The notes: generated from the sequence alone by a model not told the origin. Numbered from the stretch's first letter, positions 8,765 to 17,708 are shown. The stretch: 64,000 bases of DNA from Methylomicrobium sp051061015 (GCA_051061015.1 JBPFEG010000055.1:1-64000), one strand, 5' to 3'. A program made the numbers and translations.

Positions 8765-9378
8765 AAGTCCGCCTCTCGCTCACCGTGCATCATCTCGATC
8801 AGCCTTAAGGCTTCCATTTCCATGTTGATAATGAATTCATCGACCCGTCTCAGAAAATAACGGTGAAAGATCAGGCTCGGGATCGCCACGGCTAAACCGG
8901 TCGCGGTCGTGATCAACGCGACCGAAATACCGCCCGCCAGCACGGTCGGGTCACCGGCGCCATGCTGCATCAGCTGGGAAAAAATTTCAATCATCCCGAA
9001 CACTGTCCCCAAAAGCCCAAGCAGGGGCGACACTTCGGCTATTAAGCCCAGCGCATCGAGAAAGCGCTCCAGCTCATGCGTGACCTGACGACCGATATCT
9101 TCAATCGACTCTTTCATTATTTCACGGCCATGCTTACTGTTGCTCACGCCGGCCGCGATAATCCGTCCTAACGGCGAACTGGCCTTCAGACGGTGTAGGG
9201 TAACGTCATCCAGTTTATTGTCTTTGTGTAATTTCCACACCTGCACGACCAACTCTTCAGGCATGATCTTATTCTTACGCAAAGTCCAGAACCTTTCCGC
9301 AATAATGGCCATCGCGCCGATCGAACAGATTATCAGCGGCCACATCATCCAGCCGCCGCTCTTGATTATTTCAAACAC
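8761..9378 (-). CDS. exbB: ExbB/TolQ-family proton channel protein
   Basis: MotA/TolQ/ExbB family protein of 205 residues with three hydrophobic segments: residues about 10-28 (MMWPLIICSIGAMAIIAER), about 105-130 (LGLIAEVSPLLGLLGTVFGM) and about 150-170 (ISVALITTATGLAVAIPSLI). The second and third carry the conserved family blocks. It forms the channel partner of the adjacent ExbD. It is the first gene of the operon. Upstream, 45 bases separate it from the MFS gene on the same strand. Confidence 0.93.
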   Translation of the reverse strand: MFEIIKSGGWMMWPLIICSIGAMAIIAERFWTLRKNKIMPEELVVQVWKLHKDNKLDDVTLHRLKASSPLGRIIAAGVSNSKHGREIMKESIEDIGRQVTHELERFLDALGLIAEVSPLLGLLGTVFGMIEIFSQLMQHGAGDPTVLAGGISVALITTATGLAVAIPSLIFHRYFLRRVDEFIINMEMEALRLIEMMHGEREADL

Positions 9379-9423
9379 ATTACACCCTATGGTTCCAAGC
9401 TAAAGAAATCTTCTTTTATCCTG

Positions 9424-10590
9424 CTATTTTAGACGTGCCGCCGTTTTTTCGCCATGATCTCGCGCCAATCCGCAACAGGCGATTCCGTAAGCAAGAAAAC
9501 ACAACAGCGCTGCGCTACCGAAAATCATCTGAGGGCCCAGCGCTTCCCAGTAATAGCCGCTGAACAAGCTTCCCCCCATGCCGCCAAGCCCGAAACTGAT
9601 GCTGCTATAGAGCGCCAGCCCTTTGCTGAGATGCTGCTCGCCGAAATAGTGCTGCACCAGATGGATCGCGGCAATATGCGCAGAGCCGAAACTCGCCGCA
9701 TGCAACAGCTGGGCAGATACCAGCCATATCGGATTTTCCGCATACCAGCCGATCAATAGCCAGCGAGCCGTCGCCAGCAGCAGGCTCCAGAGCAGAATGC
9801 TACGCAGGCCCAACCGGCCGAGCAGGGGGCGCATGCCAATAAAAAGAATGATCTCGGCGAACACACCGAGAGCCCATAGACTGCCTATTGTCGAGGCTGA
9901 ATAATTCAGCTGCTGGAGATAGATCGAATAAAAAACATAATAAGGACCATGCGCCGCCTGCAGCAGCATCGACACCACCAGAAACGCCAGCACTTCGGGA
10001 CGTTTCAATACCGACAGCACTCCGACCGACTCGCCATGCCACAAGCGAGGGGTCGGCCTAGGCAGCATCAGCGTCACGATCCAGTTCAACAGCAACAGGG
10101 TAACAATGAACAACCGCAACTGCTCGATCGGCTGACGATCAAACCACCACCCGAGACCCTGCACAGTCACAATGAAGCCGACCGAACCCCAAAGCCGCAC
10201 CCGGCTATAACGGTGCGCGTCGTCGCGCAGATGGGCCAGAGTGACAGCTTCGAAGAGCGGCAACGAAGCATTCCAGAATACGCCGAAACCAAAAGTGCAG
10301 AGCGCCAGCTCGACATAACCGCGCACGACCAGAAACCCCGAAAAGGCCGCTGTCGAGAAAAATAGCGTCAAGCGAATCAGCAGCAGGCTGGTGCCGGTCC
10401 GGTCCGCGATCCAGCCCCAGAAATTCGGAGCGATGATCCGGGCCCCGACCAGCACCGCCGACAAATTGCCGATCTGCGCCGCATCGAAACCGAGATGTTT
10501 AAGGTACAGGTTCCAATAGGGCAAAAAGCCGCCGAGCGTCGCAAAATAAAACAGGTAAAAACCCGACAGGCGCCAATAAGGAACGGACAT
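9424..10590 (-). CDS. MFS transporter, HcaT/MFS_1-like
   Basis: A 388-residue polytopic membrane protein with about twelve hydrophobic segments. The opening SGFYLFYFATLGGFLPYWNLYLKHLGF and the loop block NFWGWIADRTG are typical of the HcaT/YcaD-like MFS subfamily, which includes a proposed 3-phenylpropionate permease and proteins annotated as PPP-family. The substrate is unknown. It lies downstream of aroC on the same strand with an 86-base gap, so it may be read with prmB-aroC. Confidence 0.85.
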   Translation of the reverse strand: MSVPYWRLSGFYLFYFATLGGFLPYWNLYLKHLGFDAAQIGNLSAVLVGARIIAPNFWGWIADRTGTSLLLIRLTLFFSTAAFSGFLVVRGYVELALCTFGFGVFWNASLPLFEAVTLAHLRDDAHRYSRVRLWGSVGFIVTVQGLGWWFDRQPIEQLRLFIVTLLLLNWIVTLMLPRPTPRLWHGESVGVLSVLKRPEVLAFLVVSMLLQAAHGPYYVFYSIYLQQLNYSASTIGSLWALGVFAEIILFIGMRPLLGRLGLRSILLWSLLLATARWLLIGWYAENPIWLVSAQLLHAASFGSAHIAAIHLVQHYFGEQHLSKGLALYSSISFGLGGMGGSLFSGYYWEALGPQMIFGSAALLCFLAYGIACCGLARDHGEKTAARLK

Positions 10591-10676
10591 TGGATAAAGT
10601 TGGTGGGTTAGACGCGCGGAAAGGCAGGCTGCAACGGAAAGAACGCTGGCTTTGCGCCTCTAAACCACCCTACGTT

Positions 10677-11765
10677 CTATCTTAAAATCGGCAAGCCGGA
10701 CTGCACATCATTATTCTGCGCCCGATGCCTGAGATAGTGGTCCATGAGCACGATCGCCATCATCGCCTCCGCAATGGGAGTCGCACGGATGCCGACACAA
10801 GGGTCATGTCGACCTTCGGTTACCACTTCGATCGGCTCGCCGTGTACATTGATACTTCTACCAGGCAGGCGCAAACTCGAAGTCGGCTTCAGCGCAATGC
10901 TCGCGATCACATCCTGGCCGCTCGAAATACCCCCCAGAATGCCGCCGGCATGATTGCTCAAGAAACCCTCCGGGGTGATCTCGTCGCGAAACTGGGTACC
11001 CTTGCTTTCGATGCAATCGAAACCGTCGCCGATTTCAACGCCCTTGACCGCATTGATGCTCATCAACGCATGCGCGAGTTCCGCATCGAGCCGGTCGAAA
11101 ATCGGTTCGCCGAGCCCCGGCGGCACATTTGTCGCCACCACATTGATCCGCGCGCCGATCGATTCACCTTCCTTGCGCAGGGCATCCATGAAAGCTTCGA
11201 GTTCCGGCACGCGCGACTGATCCGGACAGAAGAACGGATTTGTATTCACGACTGACCAGTCCAGGTTGTCAATTTTGATTGGCCCCAATTGCGCCAGATA
11301 GCCGCGAATCTCGATGTCGGCCTTTTCTCGCAGGTATTTTTTTGCGATCGCGGCCGCGGCGACCCGCATTGCGGTTTCTCGCGCCGACGAACGGCCGCCG
11401 CCGCGGTAATCGCGGAAACCGTATTTATGATAATACGTATAATCGGCATGACCCGGTCGGAACGACTCCGCAATTTTTGCATAATCCTTCGAACGCTGAT
11501 CGGTATTTTCGATCAAGAGGCCGATCGGCGTGCCGGTCGTTCTGCCCTCGAACACGCCGGACAGAATCTTCACTTCATCCGCTTCGCGGCGCTGCGTCGT
11601 ATGGCGGGAAGTGCCGGGTTTGCGGCGGTCGAGATCGAGCTGAATGTCGGCCTCGCTCAGTTCCAGTCCCGGGGGGCACCCATCGATAATACAGCCGAGT
11701 GCGGGTCCATGACTTTCACCAAACGTGGTGACGGTAAACAGTTTTCCGAAGGTATTGCCAGACAT
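10677..11765 (-). CDS. aroC: Chorismate synthase
   Basis: Makes chorismate from 5-enolpyruvylshikimate-3-phosphate using reduced FMN, the last common step of aromatic amino-acid synthesis. The opening MSGNTFGKLFTVTTFGESHG and RPGHADYTYYHKYGFRDYRGGGRSSARETA are textbook AroC signatures. Length 362 residues is standard. The start follows the prmB stop by one base or so, giving tight coupling in prmB-aroC, an arrangement common in gammaproteobacteria. Confidence 0.97.
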   Translation of the reverse strand: MSGNTFGKLFTVTTFGESHGPALGCIIDGCPPGLELSEADIQLDLDRRKPGTSRHTTQRREADEVKILSGVFEGRTTGTPIGLLIENTDQRSKDYAKIAESFRPGHADYTYYHKYGFRDYRGGGRSSARETAMRVAAAAIAKKYLREKADIEIRGYLAQLGPIKIDNLDWSVVNTNPFFCPDQSRVPELEAFMDALRKEGESIGARINVVATNVPPGLGEPIFDRLDAELAHALMSINAVKGVEIGDGFDCIESKGTQFRDEITPEGFLSNHAGGILGGISSGQDVIASIALKPTSSLRLPGRSINVHGEPIEVVTEGRHDPCVGIRATPIAEAMMAIVLMDHYLRHRAQNNDVQSGLPILR

Positions 11766-11766
11766 G

Positions 11767-12699
11767 TTAATCCAAAGCTGCGATGAATTGATCGTGGTAG
11801 AGCGTAAGCTGTTCGCCGGTCAGTAAAAATACGCCGTCGCCGCCCCGCTCGAAATCGAGCCAGTAAAAAGGAATATCCGGAAACTTTTCCTGCAACGTTT
11901 GCGCGCTGCTGCCGACCTCGACGACCAGGACCCCCTGCTCTGTCAAATAGCGGTTCGCTTCGGCCAGAATGCGCAGCACGATATCCAACCCGGTCTTGCC
12001 GCCGGTAAAGCCCATTTCGGGCTCGGCATGATACTCGGGCGGCAGGCTCTCCCATTCGGCCACCGCGACATAAGGCGGATTGCTGACGATGATGTCATAT
12101 TGATGACCCGGCAGACCTTCAAACAAATCGGAGTGATACAGCGTGACCGAATCCTCGGCCTGATGCTTGCCGACATTGATCTCGGCTACTTTCAACGCCT
12201 CGGGCGACAAATCGACCGCATCGACAGCCGCGGCCGGAAATGCATAGGCGCAGGCGATTGCAATACAGCCGCTGCCGGTGCACAAATCCAGAATATTATC
12301 GACCCGATCCTCGTCGACCCAGGGCGCGAAACGCTGTTCGATCAGTTCCGCGATCGGCGACCGCGGCACCAGCACCCTTTCATCGACATAAAACGGCAAG
12401 CCCGCAAAAATCGCTTCATGCGTCAGATACGCGGCGGGTTTTCTTTCGTTGACCCGGCGCTCCACAATGTCGATCACCGCCTGACGTTCCGGATGGGTCA
12501 GCACCGCTTCGAGATAAAACTGCGACATGTTATAAGGCAGATGCAGCGTATGCAATATTAAGCCAGCCGCTTCATCGATCGCGGTCAGAGAACCGTGGCC
12601 GAAATAAACCTGCGCATCGGTAAAGCGGCTGGCCGCCCAGCGGATATAGTCCCTGATCGTGGTTAAAGTACTGATGACGTCAGTCGAAGCATGTTGCAT
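11767..12699 (-). CDS. prmB: 50S ribosomal protein L3 glutamine methyltransferase
   Basis: SAM-dependent N5-glutamine methyltransferase of the HemK/PrmB family, 310 residues. A motif I LDLCTGSGCIAIACA and the catalytic NPPY motif (IIVSNPPYVAV) are visible. The family methylates the GGQ or related glutamine of a ribosome-associated protein; immediate linkage to aroC and the N-terminal length favour PrmB (ribosomal protein L3) over PrmC. An 85-base gap upstream separates it from the divergently transcribed HDOD gene, so the promoters of both lie there. Confidence 0.92.
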   Translation of the reverse strand: MQHASTDVISTLTTIRDYIRWAASRFTDAQVYFGHGSLTAIDEAAGLILHTLHLPYNMSQFYLEAVLTHPERQAVIDIVERRVNERKPAAYLTHEAIFAGLPFYVDERVLVPRSPIAELIEQRFAPWVDEDRVDNILDLCTGSGCIAIACAYAFPAAAVDAVDLSPEALKVAEINVGKHQAEDSVTLYHSDLFEGLPGHQYDIIVSNPPYVAVAEWESLPPEYHAEPEMGFTGGKTGLDIVLRILAEANRYLTEQGVLVVEVGSSAQTLQEKFPDIPFYWLDFERGGDGVFLLTGEQLTLYHDQFIAALD

Positions 12700-12784
12700 G
12701 GCAAGAAATTCTTGGCCCGTCGGCCTTTACGCAAAGAGGCAAATTTTAAACTAAACTTGCCGGACCTGTCCGATTTTTAAAGCC

Positions 12785-13672
12785 ATGCCCATGCAAGTCG
12801 CCTCATCGACAATAAAAAACTTCATGCAAGGCCCGACCGAAAATAAACTCCTGCAGGCCTGCTGCCGGTATTACGAAAAAAACGAGCTGATTCTGCCCAC
12901 GATTCCTGAGGTCGCCTTTAAAATACGCCGGGCGGTCAATGATGAAAACACCAACAGTACCAAAATAGCGCGCGTCGTGCAGACCGACCCTTCGATCACC
13001 GCGCGTCTGATCAGACTTTCGAACAGCCCCTTGTACCGCGGCCGCAAGACTATCGAAAGCTGCCCGGAAGCGATTACCCGGATCGGGCAGAAGGCGGTGC
13101 AGGACATTGTCACCGCGTTTTCGCTGAAAGCCGTGTTTACCGCCAAATCGCCGTTCATCCGTCATCGCATGATCGAACTGTGGGAGCACAGCCGCTTTGT
13201 CGCCTCGATCAGCGCAGTATTGGCCCGCAAAGCGAAAGGCTTCGATCCCGACCGTGCGATGTTGGCCGGCCTGATTCATGACATCGGCAAGGTGCCGATC
13301 CTGATCTTTGCCGATCGTCATATCGACCTGGTCATCAATACTGCCCATATCGACGAAACGATCGACAGAATGCACGGACTGCTGGGGCTGAATATTATTC
13401 GGCAGTGGAATTTTCCCGAGGATTTCGATGATGTCGTAATTCACTCGGAAGACTGGCATCGCGATTCCGGTGAGCCCATCGATTACGCAGACATTGTGAT
13501 GCTGGCACAACTGCACAGCCTGATCGGCAAGGCCGACATTAAAATGCTCCCCAAAATCGACACCCTCCCGGCCTATCAAAAAATCGCCCGCCATCTCGAC
13601 GCGAGCGGCAGCGTTTCGATTCTTGACACTGCGAGGGAGGAAATCGAAATGATTCAGCAGATGCTTGGTTAA
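12785..13672 (+). CDS. HDOD-domain signalling protein
   Basis: A 295-residue protein built mainly of one HDOD domain from about residue 30. Recognisable blocks are LPTIPEVAFKIRRAV, the helix TARLIRLSNSPLYRG, and AGLIHDIGKVPIL, where the HD pair (H-D) is retained. HDOD proteins act in bacterial signalling and often pair with GGDEF, PAS or kinase domains; here there is no fused output. It is divergent from prmB and followed 84 bases later by the tandem globin on the same strand, so the two may be co-expressed. Which signal it reports is not visible from sequence. Confidence 0.88.
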   Translation: MPMQVASSTIKNFMQGPTENKLLQACCRYYEKNELILPTIPEVAFKIRRAVNDENTNSTKIARVVQTDPSITARLIRLSNSPLYRGRKTIESCPEAITRIGQKAVQDIVTAFSLKAVFTAKSPFIRHRMIELWEHSRFVASISAVLARKAKGFDPDRAMLAGLIHDIGKVPILIFADRHIDLVINTAHIDETIDRMHGLLGLNIIRQWNFPEDFDDVVIHSEDWHRDSGEPIDYADIVMLAQLHSLIGKADIKMLPKIDTLPAYQKIARHLDASGSVSILDTAREEIEMIQQMLG

Positions 13673-13756
13673 TCTCAAGCTCATTTTATGCAATTTATAA
13701 CTATAATAAGATTCATAACTAAAATAAATTGCAACCATGAAAGTCCATAGCGCACC

Positions 13757-14650
13757 ATGAGAGCCCAAAGAATCTTAGTCAAGAACTGCATCGACGAAAT
13801 GACGGACACACGTGAAGAGCTTTCGCGCCTGTTTTACCGCGAACTTTTCCATCTCGATATCAACCTGAAAAAAGTCCTGCCAGGCAACACGGTGTTTCTG
13901 AACCGGAAGTTTTTCAACATGCTGGCCGCGCTGCAGAACGTCAAATATCTGGAAAACATCGCCGAATCGGTCATTAAACTGGGCGAGCGCCATCTGATCA
14001 AATACGGCGCGCAAATCGAACATTTCGATACACTGAAACAAGCGCTGCTCACCGCGCTTGAGCAGCATCTCGGGGGGCGCTTCACGTCCGAATTACAGAC
14101 TGCCTGGAACACGGTCTTCGACGAAGTGGCCGCGGTGATGAAACAGGCGATGACCTCGGCCGACCGCCGTACTGAAGCGCGCCCCCTGTATGACGAAAGC
14201 ACTTATGACCCGAACTTGCTGGAGGAAATCGGCGGGGAGGAAACCGTTTACCGCGTGCACGAGCGCTTTTATGGAGTGATGTTCAACCATCCCTGGCTCG
14301 GACAGTTCTTTTTCGGCAAATCCGAAGAGGTGCTAATCAGCAAGCAGACCCAGTTCATGGTCGCCGCCTTCAATGGCCCGAACCGTTATACCGGAGACAC
14401 CCCGGCTTTCGTGCACATGCACATGTTCATCACCGACGAAATAGCTGATCTGCGCGAACAAATCCTGCGTCAGGCGATTCTGGACGAAGGCTTATCCGCC
14501 TCGATCGCGGACCGGTGGCTGAAAGTCGATCAAAGCTTCCGTTCGGCGATCGTCAAAAAATCGGTCGATGAATGTGTTTTGAAATGCGTCGGACAGGTGC
14601 CGGTGACGGCTGATAAACCGGCTAACTGGGGGGGAATTGAAATTCACTAG
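13757..14650 (+). CDS. Two-domain globin: single-domain-globin-like N half plus truncated-haemoglobin-like C half
   Basis: A 297-residue protein that appears to hold two different haem domains. Residues about 15-131 resemble a classical (flavohaemoglobin/single-domain) globin: helices REELSRLFYRELF and FNMLAALQNV, then KLGERHLIKYGA with H79 as likely proximal histidine, then the QALLTALEQHLG block. Residues about 153-272 match group 1 truncated haemoglobin: LLEEIGGEETVYRVHERFYG, SKQTQFMVAAFNGPNRYTG, and HMHMFITDE, where H220 fits the proximal position. A linker joins them at about 132-152. No reductase or other output domain follows. Roles could be O2, NO or redox sensing or binding. The stop codon TAG is formed with the target duplication of the adjacent insertion sequence; without it the stop would be TAA at the same place. 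The start has a weak ribosome site. Confidence 0.82.
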   Translation: MRAQRILVKNCIDEMTDTREELSRLFYRELFHLDINLKKVLPGNTVFLNRKFFNMLAALQNVKYLENIAESVIKLGERHLIKYGAQIEHFDTLKQALLTALEQHLGGRFTSELQTAWNTVFDEVAAVMKQAMTSADRRTEARPLYDESTYDPNLLEEIGGEETVYRVHERFYGVMFNHPWLGQFFFGKSEEVLISKQTQFMVAAFNGPNRYTGDTPAFVHMHMFITDEIADLREQILRQAILDEGLSASIADRWLKVDQSFRSAIVKKSVDECVLKCVGQVPVTADKPANWGGIEIH

Positions 14651-15504
14651 GGACTGTTGCCATTTCACATCGGTAGCCAGATGAAAGCGCAGGCCAAGGC
14701 GATGACGCTTTCAAAATTGCGTTTCAATTTGTCATATCGCGTAGCGACCGCTCTGAAATGTTTTAGCCGCGCGAACAGATTCTCAACAAGGTGGCGATAT
14801 TTGTAGAGACACCAATCCATTTCATCATTCCCGATGGTTGAATTCTGTTTTCTTGGAATGACCGGCACAGCCCCTTGATCGCGAATTTGCGTCCGTAAAG
14901 GTTCACTGTCATAGCCTTTGTCAGCGACCATGAACTCAACCGAGGGAAGTTTGGCTACCAATTCCGGAGCCTCTTTGCAGTCATGGACTTCCCCTCCGGT
15001 GACCGAGAAATGGATGGGAAGGCCACCTGCATCAACGGCCATGTGAATTTTAGTCGTGTTGCCCGCAACCGATTTCCCGATCGCCGTTTCCTGTTCATGG
15101 GCTGCGCCGCTGCTGTACTGATGGGCTTTCACGATACTGCCATCAATGAATGCCCATTCCAAATCCGGCTCCACAACCAGCGCCTGAAAGAGCCTCATTA
15201 ATTTTTCTTGGAGCGACCAGGCGTTGAATCGCTTATAGATCGCATTCCATTTTCCAAAGGCTGCTGGCAAGTCTCTCCAAGGACAGCCGACTCGCAGGCG
15301 ATAAAAAATACCTTCAACTGTTTGCCGAAGCGTGGGTTTGTCATAAATTCCTAAACTCAGCAGGACGGTTTTAAATTTGTTCCAATGTTCATCCGTAAAC
15401 AGTTGTCGCGGCATGGATGGCTTTTCTTTGTGACTGAAAAATCCAGTCAATGAAGCCAATCCAACTGCGTTTCAAGGCCATGATTGTAAAATGGCAACAG
15501 CCCC
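14650..15504 (-). mobile_element. IS5-family insertion sequence, 855 bp
   Basis: The ends are near-perfect inverted repeats: the left end reads GGGACTGTTGCCATTTCACA and the right end, on the other strand, GGGGCTGTTGCCATTTTACA. TA flanks both ends (14648-14649 and 15505-15506), consistent with the 2-bp TA target duplication of some IS5-family groups. It contains one transposase gene on the minus strand, filling nearly the whole element. The element seems complete and recent, given well-preserved ends and an intact open reading frame. Confidence 0.9.
14665..15414 (-). CDS. IS5-family DDE transposase
   Basis: DDE transposase with the IS5/IS1031-type core. On the longer frame starting at 15459 the catalytic residues fall at D106 (AFIDGSIVKAH), D180 (VADKGYDSEPLR) and E226 (YRHLVENLFARLKHFRAVATRYDK), all present, so the enzyme looks active. 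The N-terminal helix-turn-helix region includes FYRLRVGCPWRDLP. I chose the start MPRQLFTDEHW at 15414 because IS5 transposases usually begin this way; the frame is open upstream to an ATG at 15459. It spans most of the 855-bp element and ends 15 bases from its left tip. Confidence 0.92.
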   Translation of the reverse strand: MPRQLFTDEHWNKFKTVLLSLGIYDKPTLRQTVEGIFYRLRVGCPWRDLPAAFGKWNAIYKRFNAWSLQEKLMRLFQALVVEPDLEWAFIDGSIVKAHQYSSGAAHEQETAIGKSVAGNTTKIHMAVDAGGLPIHFSVTGGEVHDCKEAPELVAKLPSVEFMVADKGYDSEPLRTQIRDQGAVPVIPRKQNSTIGNDEMDWCLYKYRHLVENLFARLKHFRAVATRYDKLKRNFESVIALACAFIWLPM

Positions 15505-16160
15505 TAACGCCATGAGAAAAGAAAAGGTTACCTAAAAATCGATCGGCTCAAACCGGCGCCAGGCAGTCGATCCATAGGCTATACAACAAGGAATAATTTG
15601 CAAGGGACTAAGGGAATAGCGCACGATATTGGTGGCGTTTGAGCAAGAATAAAAAAAAGCCGGGGTCTCCGGCTTTATCAAGGCATCAAACTCTCTCGAG
15701 ACTTTGCGATCCCCCTTTTAAAGGGAGGAAATTAGTTATTTTTATTTTATCGCGTTCTCTTAAGGCTTAATGCTCCACCTTACCGAGATGGAAATTGATT
15801 ATTGTTATTTATCGGATTCAAATCTTGAATATCTGCGCTTGAGATAGTTCTTTATGGGTTCAAGTCCTAGCTTTTCTCTGCTGCTCACTTGATGAGTGCA
15901 GTTAACCTCCCTCTTGGGGGCACATTAAAGCGGATATCAGCGCGAGATGAAATACGTGCGAGCACGTACGTGGAAACACGTATTCAATACCCGCCGAGAA
16001 AATAGGCTACATTTTCATCCCTACGCAGCCCCCTGTCCTCAAGCGGCTGAACCAACAGGTTGCTTAGGATCGAACTCTGCCTGTCAAGATCAGCTGACGG
16101 CGCAAGTTAGGCCATCCGATATGCTCGAATCTGGGGGGACGGAAACCCAGCGCTACCCGC
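15505..16160. other. 656-base non-coding stretch with hairpins
   Basis: No convincing gene is present. It contains a rho-independent terminator acting on minus-strand transcripts (15656-15676) and a tandem palindromic block at about 15949-15983. There TACGTGC-GA-GCACGTA is followed by TACGTG-GAAA-CACGTA, so two hairpins sit back to back, and AATACGTG/CACGTATT can also pair across the whole block. A further hairpin-prone stretch covers 16027-16150. The minus-strand regulator gene ends at 16161, so this could be its long 3' untranslated region or hold a small RNA ending at the terminator. I could not assign a known RNA family. Confidence 0.45.
15656..15676 (-). terminator. Rho-independent terminator
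   Basis: The stem AAAGCCGG/CCGGCTTT with loop GGTCT is followed on the minus strand by a run of eight to nine Ts and then ATTC. This is a classic intrinsic terminator for transcription arriving from the regulator side (16161) or from an unrecognised RNA in between. Confidence 0.8.
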
Positions 16161-17054
16161 TCAACGCATGTTCAGCACGATTCGGCCGGTATTCCGGATA
16201 TTATAGCCGCCCAATTCCTCAGCCTTTTCCGCAAACGCCGGCGTACGGCAAAAAGACAGCAGCTTCTGTATCGGCGATTCAAAGTAATCGAAACGGCGCG
16301 TGACCAGGTCGAAGCGCTCCCTGGCCAACGGGATGAAATCCAGATGCAGTTGCTTGGCGACCGAAGCGACCGCGATGCCGGCATCGGCTTTGCCGCTCGA
16401 AATGATCAAGCCGACTTCAAGCTCGGTCCGCGCAGGCCGGTCGGCGAAATCGAGGCCGGCAGTAGCCAGCCCGGCTTTCTCAAGCAGATGATCCAGCAGA
16501 ATATGGCTGCCCGACCCGTGCTGCCTTCCGATCAGACGGACTTTGTGCGCGGCAAGGTCCGCAAGGCTGCGGATGCGAAGCGGATTGCCCTTGGTGACAA
16601 CCAGCCCCTGCTCACGCCAGGCCCACTCCAACACCACGGTTTCATGTTCTACCAGGGTGCTTTTGACGATCGGCAGATTATATTCGCCGCTCTCGACATC
16701 GAGCACATGCAGCCCGCACATCATCGCTTCGCCGGCGGCAAATCGGCTCAGACCTTCCAGACTGCCGGTCGTCTGCATCGCCATCGGCATGCCGCTTTCG
16801 CGGAGCGCCCATTCGAGCAGCGGATCATGGCTGCCGACGACGATTTCCGGCACACTCAAAAAGCGCAGTTCCTGAACGCTCGACTCGCTGTTCCGCATCA
16901 ACCAGAGGTCGATCAAATGCCGCGAAAACAACCATTTGCCGGTCACGCGCGTGCAGGGAATCTGTTTCTGGGTAATCAGGTCATAAATCTTGCGCTCTTT
17001 TATGCGCAAATAATCGGCGACCTCATGGACGGTCATCATCTCGGTCAAGCGCAA
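16161..17054 (-). CDS. Excisionase-type HTH regulator with molybdate/tungstate-binding-like domain
   Basis: 297 residues. The N-terminal 60 residues form a MerR/excisionase-like winged helix (MMTVHEVADYLRIKERKIYDL, KWLFSRHLIDLWL). From about residue 75 a periplasmic-binding-protein-like domain follows (PF12727-type), with EIVVGSHDPLLEWAL, GRQHGSGSHILLDHLL and GLIISSGKADAGIAV. Proteins of this architecture regulate molybdate or tungstate uptake, or molybdenum-cofactor genes. The window also encodes moaC, moaD, moaE and a tungstate-type permease, but about 45 kb away, so a functional link is only a guess. The gene stands alone, with 141 bases to pncC upstream. Confidence 0.85.
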   Translation of the reverse strand: MRLTEMMTVHEVADYLRIKERKIYDLITQKQIPCTRVTGKWLFSRHLIDLWLMRNSESSVQELRFLSVPEIVVGSHDPLLEWALRESGMPMAMQTTGSLEGLSRFAAGEAMMCGLHVLDVESGEYNLPIVKSTLVEHETVVLEWAWREQGLVVTKGNPLRIRSLADLAAHKVRLIGRQHGSGSHILLDHLLEKAGLATAGLDFADRPARTELEVGLIISSGKADAGIAVASVAKQLHLDFIPLARERFDLVTRRFDYFESPIQKLLSFCRTPAFAEKAEELGGYNIRNTGRIVLNMR

Positions 17055-17195
17055 ATCTCCTTCTGAGTCATGATCAGTTTTTCACTATAGCCAGATGATC
17101 AATGAACTGCAAATCGACAGCATCCACCAACCCTATACAAGATTGCGGAAGAAGTTTGATAGGGCTGACATCGGGTGTAGCATTTTCGATTGCCC

Positions 17196-17708
17196 TCATG
17201 GCTGATCTGACGGGATATCGCCCGCCTGATACTCGCCGAGCAGACACCGCAATGCCTTCAGCACGGTCTGCCGGCGTATTTCATGCCGATCACCTTCGAA
17301 GTGCTGTTCCAGGCAACGGCACGGCTGTCCCCGCACCTGCCAGGCCAAAAATACCAGACCAACCGGCTTTTCCGCCGTGCCGCCGCCTGGACCTGCAATA
17401 CCCGTGACAGCCAGGACGATATCCGCGTCGCTGTGTTTCAATGCGCCTCCCACCATTTCGCAGGCGGTTTGCGGACTAACCGCGCCATGCTGTTGCAGGG
17501 TGATTTCCCTGACATCGAGCAGCGCAATTTTCGCGGCGTTACTGTAAGTCACAAAGCCCCGGTCGAACCATGCGGAACTGCCGGCGATTTCGGTCACGCT
17601 TTGCGCGATCCAGCCGCCGGTGCAGGATTCGGCCAAGGCAAGCATGTGTCCCGATCTGAGCAGATGTTGGCCAAGCCGATCGGCCAATGACACTAAATCG
17701 TTCGCCAT
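17196..17708 (-). CDS. pncC: Nicotinamide-nucleotide amidohydrolase PncC (CinA C-terminal domain)
   Basis: A 170-residue stand-alone CinA C-terminal domain. ESCTGGWIAQSVTEIAGSS and FVTYSNAAKIALLDV carry the conserved family residues, followed by LAVTGIAGPGGGTAEKPVG. The enzyme deamidates NMN to nicotinate mononucleotide in pyridine-nucleotide recycling. The start ATG follows the lpxA stop by 32 bases on the same strand. It is the last gene of an ogt-xerD-lpxA-pncC run. Confidence 0.92.
   Translation of the reverse strand: MANDLVSLADRLGQHLLRSGHMLALAESCTGGWIAQSVTEIAGSSAWFDRGFVTYSNAAKIALLDVREITLQQHGAVSPQTACEMVGGALKHSDADIVLAVTGIAGPGGGTAEKPVGLVFLAWQVRGQPCRCLEQHFEGDRHEIRRQTVLKALRCLLGEYQAGDIPSDQP

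Noticed and set aside
15835..15880. GGTTCAAGTCC-like T-loop sequence suggesting a tRNA
   Set aside because: No acceptor stem, anticodon arm or D arm can be built around it on either strand.
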